Shown in pieces: positions 57,465 to 64,000 of a DNA stretch of 64,000 bases. Under the pieces are notes generated by a model. The model was not told the DNA's origin. It ran no database searches and saw only the letters and a list, made by a program, of their open reading frames with translations. Each line of letters starts with the position of its first letter. The stretch's first letter is position 1. The position numbers and the translations under genes were made by a program. The DNA is from Lithobates sylvaticus (lineage: Eukaryota > Chordata > Amphibia > Anura > Ranidae), in NCBI GenBank assembly GCA_028564925.1, contig CM053030.1, positions 402,503,397 through 402,567,396 of the forward strand. The letters are read 5' to 3'.

Positions 57465-58229
57465 TGTAGCACAGACCCCAGACCGGGCTGGCATTTTTTT
57501 CCCAGGTTCCATTTCCTATAAGGTACACGGCAGCCAGGCACACAGCATCTCCACAGTCTCACAACTTAATAAACAGGCAGTGCATGTCGTTTTGTAGTTT
57601 AATGCTGATTGAACTTGAGTAGGGTAAAGGGTAAGCCTTGAAATATTCCAAATTTAGTGAAAAGTATATTAGAGGACATTCTGTGGCTATGATTGATCCT
57701 TCAGGGTGAAACCTGTACTCACTATGCTTGGTGAACTTCAATGCTTTCCTGCAGTAGTAGCCAGCTTCGGTACTGTGAGCCTCCAGACCAGATCCTCTGT
57801 AGACTTCCTCCAAACTGCTCTCAACAAGTTTAGACTTTGGTCCCTCAGCTCTCTCTGAGCTGGGACCCTGATGGCCTCCTGACAACTTCAGCTAAGTGAC
57901 CCAGAGGGCTACAGCCCTCAGGCTGGGTCTTCTCCCATGGGACAAGGACCTTACTGTCCCAGGCTCAAGCCTATTCATACCCACCTCAACCCCCTAGTGG
58001 TCATGATTCTTTCCAGGGATTGGCTGAAGTTGTATAAATATGCAGGATAAGGGTCTGCCTCTTCCAACCCACTTAATTCTGGAGCTCACCAGAAATCAGG
58101 GGGAAGCAGCTGAGTCTGCAACCAACAGAACCCCAAAACAGCCAAAAGCTACCAAACTTGGCTCCACTGGATACAGAAAACCTACATTTGACTCAAAACT
58201 ACTACCAACCTAACTAGGAGGGTGCTACA
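57465..58229 (+). mobile_element. Fossil solo LTR, 765 bp
   Basis: The tips TGTAGCA and TGCTACA are perfect inverted 7-mers, and the flanks give a 4 bp duplication TATT (57461-57464 and 58230-58233). A TATAAATA box at 58032 suggests plus orientation. No internal retroelement DNA is adjacent, so it is a solo LTR, probably of a Ty3/gypsy-like family. Confidence 0.65.
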
Positions 58230-58233
58230 TATT

Positions 58234-58529
58234 AAATAGTGTTTATTATATATTGTCTACACCTGAGTTTCACCACAGAGCATACATGTTTTCTCTCATG
58301 AACTCCAACAAGGCCACAAACTCTTCTGCTACCTAAAATAATGTCAGAAGAACAATTTAAATGTTTAACAAATAATAAAGTAAAAAAAAACGGAGTTACT
58401 TGGAAACATAAGGGATTGTTTGGAAACCCAATTCTTATTCAGTAAAAAGTGTGATAGAGTTGTATGCTGTGTAAGCCATTGATTAATGCAGAAAGTCCAG
58501 CATGTAAATTATACCCTTTTTTAGATAAG
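58234..58529. other. Unclassified stretch
   Basis: I see no gene. Confidence 0.35.
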
Positions 58530-58533
58530 TTAA

Positions 58534-59034
58534 AGTGTTACTAAACCAACAACAGTAAAATATAGGATGCTTGTTATACTCACTGTGGAACCTAAGGGGT
58601 TAATCCTCTGCATTGTGTAAAGGCTGTTTGGTCATCTCTTCTCTGATCCTCCCCTTCTTATACAGTCCCCAAACCATCTTCTGATAGAACAGAGCTTTGG
58701 GGATCAACTGCACATGCTCAGTTTGGTGTGTATTGCTAGAGAGGTCTTTTGATTCTTTTCTTGGGAGAGTGCATGTGATCAGCACAGGGCAAATCAGCAC
58801 TGTCCAGACAGAGAGTCAGGGGTCCTGCAGGCTCATCTGACAATTCGGGGGAGAATTAAAACTCCTTCTACAAGCTTTAACCATACACTGATAGAAGTAA
58901 CAAAACTGCTATATACTGCTGATGGGGGAAAAGTATTTAGCAGTTTATATTTACTAAAACTATTGCATTTTCATGTTCTGTGTACTGTGGGAGATCAGAT
59001 ATAGTGAATGCAGGGTCCTAGATTTAGTAACACT
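58534..59034. mobile_element. TTAA-type element, 501 bp
   Basis: TTAA lies at 58530-58533 and a worn TTAG at 59035-59038. The tips AGTGTTACTAAACC and, inverted, AGTGTTACTAAATC are nearly identical. It is an opposite-strand relative of 44329-44827. Confidence 0.7.
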
Positions 59035-59187
59035 TTAGGTTATGGTTGATGCAAGCTTTTAGAAAACATTAGGTTCCTTTGATGTAATAACATATGCAGG
59101 AACTTAACGCTTTCAAAAGCTTGCATCTTTATTAATTTAAGTTAGTCCATAAAGGGTATCACTTGGACTCAAAACGTTCCACAGTAA

Positions 59188-59612
59188 AGCCCCATACACA
59201 CGGTCAGATTTTCCGATGGATTCTGTCCTATCGGACAATGTTGTCGGAAATTCCGACCGTGTGTAGGCACCATCGGACAGTTTCCATCGGATTGTCCGAC
59301 GGACAAAGTTCTATCTCCTGCTGGATAGATTTTTCGACAACAAAGTCCGATCACACCAATTCCGATCGTGTGTAGCGAATTCCGACGGACAAAGTGCTAC
59401 GCATGCTCAGATCACATTACAAGACCAAAGCTATTGGCTACTAGCCTCTACGTAGTCCCGTCGTAGGCAACAAACGTCACCACGTTCAGAATGATCGGAT
59501 TTTCCGACAACTTTGTCCGACCGTGTGTACGCAAAACCAACATCGGACAAAGTACGACGGACATGATCCGACGGACCTGGTCCTCGGATAATCCGAGCGT
59601 GTGTATGGGGCT
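59188..59612. mobile_element. TACACACGGTC-family short element, copy 1 (425 bp)
   Basis: TAA lies at 59185-59187 and 59613-59615. The tips AGCCCCATACACACGGTC and, inverted, AGCCCCATACACACGCTC are nearly identical, and TCCGA/TCGGA words recur throughout. The TAA target fits PIF/Harbinger. The open frames are by-products of near-palindromic sequence. Confidence 0.75.
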
Positions 59613-59615
59613 TAA

Positions 59616-60661
59616 GAGTCTCTAAATGCAACTGTAATGTTATTCTGACTGATATTCAGTAAATATTGATGGTCATTCTCTGATAGCTACATTGTGAATG
59701 TCCTCTGCCCACTTACTTTGCAATAAGCTCCCAGACACATTCATTTCAGGGAATAATTCATGTCTCGGGATGGAAGAAAAATGAGCAACAATCACTTTAG
59801 TTGAGGTATTTGTAGTTGTATTGTACTATTGCATGGAGAACAGGAAGTAGGACAGAGGGACATGAAATACCTGAGTGGTTATACATAGAAATAGTAATTT
59901 CTCTACATCTTTCTTAAATCTCTGGGTCCCCCTCTCTATCTCTCACAGGGATATGCTGGCTGGATTTTTAAACCTAGAGTGTGGCTCCTTGACCAGTGAG
60001 GATCTAGTGGTAGCTCACTCTTTATATTTAAAGGCAGAATAGCATAGAAAGGTTTCTGTGTTGACTTTCCACTCCTCCATTGTGGGGGACAACTGCAGTA
60101 TGCTTCCTCAAGGCATAAATAGAACATCCATTGCAGCCAACCTCTTCAAGGGCTCCTCACTGCAGCACACCAGTCCCAAAGGTCCAAAGGTCTGTGGGAA
60201 AGATCATTTTTACTGTAGCATCCTCACCAAGTTGCAGCTCAGGAAGCACCTCAAATATTTAATTTTCCCAGCCACCTCACCAGACCCCCCAAATCTGCTG
60301 AAAGGCCAGTTACCAAATATTCATAACACAGAATGTCACCTCTAGTGCACCCTACTGGAACAAGCCCAAACAGCAAGTGATTGACATAGAACGCTCTATA
60401 CGTAGAGCACACTAACAGTCAAACTGACTTTTAAAAAAATCACAAAAACAGAAAAAAAGATTATACCACAATCCTATAAAAAAAAAAAATTGCTAAAATC
60501 TGATCAGTACATGATGGATTTTGATTGTATGCTCTGAGTTTCTGCACTTACAGTATATAGCCATACTTTTAAATACATTAACCCCCGATGGCCAACTTCA
60601 CTTTACCAATGTTATTAACAGCCTCCAGTCATAACCCCAGATTTGGGTTGAACTGCAACAG
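59616..60661. other. Unclassified stretch
   Basis: I see no gene. Open frames of 63-95 codons at 59936-60345 carry no motif I recognise. Confidence 0.4.
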
Positions 60662-60664
60662 TAA

Positions 60665-61088
60665 TGCTGTGTACACACGGTCGGACTTTCTGATGGCAAA
60701 TGTGCGATCGGAGCTTGTTGTCGGAAATTCCGACCATGTGTAGGCTCCATCGGACAGTTTCCATCGGAATTTCCGTCGCACTAAATTTGAGATCTGGTTC
60801 TCAAATTTTCTGAAAACAAAATTTGTTTGCATAAATTCCAATCGTGTGTAGACAATTCCGACGCACAGTGCCACGCATGCTCGGAATCGAGCAGAAGAGC
60901 AGCACTGGCTATTGAACTTCATTTTTCTCGGCTCGTCGTACTTGTTGTACGTCACCGCGTTCTTGACGTTCTGAATTTTCTACCAACTTTATGCGACCGT
61001 GTGTATGCAAGACAAGTTTGAGCCAACATCCCTCGGAAAAAAAACATGGGATTTTGTTGTCGGAATGTCCGATCGTGTGTACGCAGCA
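60665..61088. mobile_element. TACACACGGTC-family short element, copy 2 (424 bp)
   Basis: The tips TGCTGTGTACACACGGTC and, inverted, TGCTGCGTACACACGATC match. The flanks are TAA and TTA, so the target duplication is not clean. Its family is that of 59188 and 62048. Confidence 0.75.
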
Positions 61089-61091
61089 TTA

Positions 61092-61400
61092 CTGTGTGCT
61101 ACATCATTTTTACCCCCACATCGTTTGAGGCCCCCATCAAAATGAACACCAGCCCCTTATTCAGGCATGTAGCCTGGGTGGCCAGAAAAGGAAGGAGGCA
61201 ATAAAGCATGTGGCCCATCCTGAATCAAACCAGGCCACATGTCTTGCAGAAGAAAACATAAAAAAGTAGGGTTTCTCTCAAATCCATACCAGACCTTTGC
61301 CCTAGATAGGGGTCTGGAATAGATTTTAAATAGGTAACCCTCTAGTAAAAATACTAGACATGGGGGGACATATATATATATATATATATATATAAATAGT
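61092..61400. other. Ranid-type repeat scrap and (TA)n
   Basis: CCATACCAGACC and ACCAGGCCACATG words match the block at 33481-34539. A (TA)n run at 61371-61393 precedes the Tc1 copy. Confidence 0.45.
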
Positions 61401-61503
61401 ATATTTAGTATATGACATCATAGAGTTGGTGGATGTTAGAGACCTTGTGCTCTTCCTTTTTCCGTTTGAGGATGCCCCACAGATGCTCAATAGGGTTTAG
61501 GTC
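61401..61503 (-). pseudogene. Tc1 transposase, C-terminal end (left piece)
   Basis: On the minus strand DLNPIEHLWGILKRKKEEHK is plain: this is the third catalytic box with its Glu. It is the downstream piece of the Tc1 copy split by the Penelope-like unit. Confidence 0.8.
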
Positions 61504-61776
61504 TATTAAAACAAATGGGGGTTGGTGCTGCGCTGTTTAAACGAGAACCAAGTAATCATAGAAAGAATACTGCTAAAGGTAGCAGTACAAATAAATCATC
61601 ATATTGCTGGGCCACTGTAGATCTAGAAATGTCTTTGTCTGGATGCAAGGGAGGTATCAGAAAAGAGAGGAGTCCAGATTGTGTAGTATTTTGAATAAAC
61701 GTAGCTTTTATTGATAACAACACATATAATCATAAGCAAATGCACAGAACTCCACGAGCGGCGAGCTCGTCTGCCA

Positions 61777-61851
61777 GCGTCAATACAGGTGCCTTTCCAT
61801 CCCTACATGTGGCGTCATGGTCGTGTGACTTCATCAGAGGACCGTGACGCT
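61777..61851 (-). ncRNA. Hammerhead-ribozyme-like motif at the pair junction
   Basis: On the minus strand AGCGTCA and TGACGCT form a 7 bp stem I. CTGATGA is intact, and GTCA/TGAC gives stem II. The GAAA position is not conserved (GCCAC). The motif lies only on the minus strand; arm homology begins at its stem I strand. Confidence 0.45.
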
Positions 61852-62047
61852 AAGTTCTGTGCATTATCCTATGATTATATGTGAGTACCCTCATTGTTGT
61901 TATCAATAAAAGCTACGTTTATTCAAAATACTACACAATTCGGACCCCCTCTCTTTTCTGATATCTCCCTTGCATCCACTGAGAGACAAAGACATTTCTA
62001 GATCTACAGTGGCCTAGCACTATGGTAGAAGGAAGAAGTGAATCTTA

Positions 62048-62474
62048 TGCCGCGTACACACGAAGGGACTATCCCGCGGGATTGTCCGCTGGACTCGAGT
62101 CCGCCGGACAATCCCCTCGTGTGTGGGCCTTCGACTGACTTTTTTTTCCCAAAAGTCCGGCAGACTAGGTTTTAAGTTTTGTTTTAAAACTATCCGTTGG
62201 ACTTGGCAGTCCGGCAGACAATACGGCCGTCTGTAGTATGGTCCGGCGGACCAAAAAGGACGCAAGCTCAGTAGCAAGTATTTTTCTAGTATTTTTCTTT
62301 TTCTAGTCCCGTCGTACGTGCTGTACGTCATTGCGTGAACCGCCGGACTTTTAGCGTGATCGTGTGTGGTCAAGTCCGTTCGCTTTCAAGTCCGGCAAAG
62401 CCCAGCTGGAAAGTCTGGCGGTTTGTCCGCTGGACTAGGTCCGGCGGACAAAGTCCCTTCGTGTGTACCCGGCA
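62048..62474. mobile_element. TACACACG-family short element, copy 3 (427 bp)
   Basis: TTA lies at 62045-62047 and 62475-62477. The tips TGCCGCGTACACACGAAGG and, inverted, TGCCGGGTACACACGAAGG are nearly identical. It lies in the right arm of the Penelope-like unit. Confidence 0.8.
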
Positions 62475-62477
62475 TTA

Positions 62478-62916
62478 GGCTACTTTTACACTGAGACGCT
62501 TTGCAAGTGCTAAAGTGCTAAAAATAGCGCCTGCAAAGCGCCCTCAAACAGCCGCTGCTGTCTCTCCAGTGTGAAAGCCCTTGGGGGCAGTGCGCTTGCA
62601 GGACTTTTTTCAGCGTCCTGTAAGCGCACCGCTCCAGTGTGAAAGCCCTCGGGCTTTCACACTGGAGAGACAGTTTAAGGGGAACTTTGAGGGCGCTTTG
62701 GAGAGCTGTAGGAGCGGTGTATTTACCGCTCCTAAAGCGCCCCTTCCCATTGCTTTGCGGGTGGTTTTAACCCTTTTTCGGCCACTAGCAGGGGTTAAAA
62801 CTGCCCCGCTAGTGGTCAAAAAGCGCCGCTAAAACGACAGTAAGGCGCCGCTAAATATAGCGCCGCTTTACCGCCAGCGCACCCAGGGCGCCCATCGCCT
62901 CAGTGTGAAAGGGGCC
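62478..62916. mobile_element. TTA-flanked short element, 439 bp, abutting copy 3
   Basis: TTA at 62475-62477 is shared with the previous element; TTA at 62917-62919 closes it. The tips GGCTACTTTTACACTGAG and, inverted, GGCCCCTTTCACACTGAG match. The inner sequence is GC-rich with AAAGCGCC words and a perfect hairpin GTGTGAAAGCCC/GGGCTTTCACAC near 62636-62665. Confidence 0.75.
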
Positions 62917-63159
62917 TTACAGATTTGTATACACATGTGGGTACCTCATTACCGCAAGGTAAGAGGCCATTGCTACCAGTGTGTGTTTTTGCACAAAGAG
63001 GAGTTTACTATTTCTTGGCACCTTGTTTTTGCACCTTGACCTCCTTTGAACACAGAAAAAAGGACTGTATTGTCGTTTTACACTGCACTGCTGGTTTTTG
63101 CACAGTTCATTTTGCATTTTGCATATTTATATTTGCACTCATCGTATTTACAGAAGAAC

Positions 63160-63460
63160 TATTCTAGTGTTTCAACATTTATTTTGCACTTTGCACTTTG
63201 AAATCAGTCACTTTACAACCCACTGTGGATATTGTTTACATTATTGATCTATTTTTGTTCATGTATTTATTCATTTGCATGTGCACTGCTACCTTTAGCA
63301 GTACACCCTTTTTTTTTTTTTTTGACTACAGAAGAATTATTGTTGTGTTTTCACATTATCTATTTTGCACTTCGCACTTTGTTACCAGTCACTTTACCAC
63401 ACACGGTGGTTATTATTTACACTGTTGATTTATTTGTACTGATACCTTTAGCAGTATTCT
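63160..63460. repeat. Tandem duplication in the Penelope-like tail
   Basis: TTTTGCACTTTGCACTTTG near 63181 and TTTTGCACTTCGCACTTTG near 63363 start two diverged units of about 180 bases, sharing CAGTCACTTTAC and CCTTTAGCAGTA. Both carry poly-T. Confidence 0.7.
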
Positions 63461-63620
63461 TTCTCTGATTACTTGGTTCTCTCTTAAACAGCGTAGCACC
63501 AACCCCCATTTGTTTTAAAATTCTTACGGTTATGGTTTAACCCTTATTCGGTGCTTGCAGCAGTTTTTTATATACCTTTAATTTCCAACATAGTAGCGCA
63601 GGAATAAATATACACTCTAT

Positions 63621-64000
63621 TAGGGTTTAGGTCCAGAGACATGCTTGGCCAGTCTATCACCTTTACCCTCAGCTTCTTTAGCAAGGCAGTGGTAGCCTTG
63701 GAGGTGTGTTAGGGGTCGTTATCATGTTGGAATACTGCCCGGCAGCCTAGTCTCTGAAGGGAGGGGATCATGCTCTGCTTCAGTATGTCACAGTACATGT
63801 TGGCATTCATGGTTTCCTCAATGAACTGTAGCTCCCCAGTGCCTGCAGCACCAGACTATGACAGACTATGACACTCCCACCACCATGCTTGACTGGTTGC
63901 CCCCACACACGCTTGACACCATCTAAACTTAATACGTTTATCTTGGTCTCATCAGACCACAGGAAATAATTCCAGTAATCCATGTCCTTAGTCTGCTTGT
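63621..64000 (-). pseudogene. Tc1 transposase, catalytic middle (right piece)
   Basis: On the minus strand LWSDETKINV (first catalytic Asp), GVKRVWG, and the second box HDND followed by HTS are visible; the lysine of the usual DNDPKHT box is now a stop. The open frame is broken by further changes. The N-terminal part continues beyond the right edge. It joins the piece at 61401-61503 around the Penelope-like unit. Confidence 0.8.

Larger units (their letters stand above)
61504..63620. mobile_element. Head-to-head Penelope-like unit inside Tc1, 13 bp target duplication
   Basis: TAGGGTTTAGGTC at 61491-61503 recurs exactly at 63621-63633. The left arm is 61504 to about 61783. The right arm starts at 61845, is broken by two short elements (62048-62916), and ends with a tail about 90 bases longer than the left one. 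Outer arms share GGGGGTTGGTGCTGCGCTG and its complement; inner arms share AATAAACGTAGCTTTTATTG. A hammerhead-like motif sits at the centre. No coding part is visible. Confidence 0.8.

Noticed and set aside
57559-57885. 108-codon minus-strand open frame as a gene
   Set aside because: It lies wholly inside the fossil solo LTR.

Overview
The window looks like intergenic DNA from a large, repeat-packed amphibian genome, most likely a ranid-type frog. This is an inference from the mix of elements: ZBED-type hAT transposons, Tc1 copies, TTAA-flanked and TTA/TAA-flanked short elements, Penelope-like retroelements with GIY-YIG domains, Tx1/L1-type LINEs, and AT-rich blocks of a kind common in frog assemblies. 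I recognise no host protein gene, rRNA or tRNA. Every sizeable open frame that I can identify belongs to a mobile element or to a tandem repeat.

Layout. 1-6590: a hAT element (hAT-1). It has a 24-copy array of 64 bp directly before its transposase, a decayed transposase lacking its middle third, a 10-copy array of 143/136 bp after it, and a right terminus ending in CTCATCCCTA. It sits inside a second hAT (hAT-2, to about 9668), which is joined to a 5'-truncated Tc1 copy (to about 10458). 10.5-12.5 kb: a fossil gypsy integrase scrap, a short element, a frog repeat block and a fossil LTR-element leader. 12500-16042: a 3.5 kb near-perfect palindrome with hammerhead-like motifs in both arms, followed by a second copy of the leader. 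16.6-26 kb: AT-rich unclassified DNA, a hAT-type terminus and TTAA elements with minisatellites. 26.3-30.5 kb: a Penelope-like element (RT and GIY-YIG, minus strand), a tandem array ending in a hAT terminus, and a small palindrome. 30.5-45 kb: chains of TTAA and TTA elements, often sharing one target site. 45.3-50.6 kb: two L1-type LINE copies with clear target duplications, the first carrying an LTR-like insert. 51.8-56.1 kb: a head-to-head Penelope-like unit with a perfect 16 bp target duplication, itself hit by a 1000 bp hAT-type element and a TTAA element. 57.5-58.2 kb: a fossil solo LTR. 59-64 kb: three copies of one TTA/TAA-type short element, and an antisense Tc1 split by another head-to-head Penelope-like unit.

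The genes do not form a pathway; the window is a layered record of insertions. The most interesting thread is the Penelope-like units. At least two entered the genome as pre-formed inverted pairs with a single 13-16 bp target duplication. Four units carry hammerhead-ribozyme-like motifs, and in one the inverted pair ends at the predicted cleavage point. The second thread is hAT-1, with tandem arrays on both sides of its transposase. The third is the repeated stacking of TTAA elements on a shared TTAA. All calls come from reading the sequence; no database search or folding was run.
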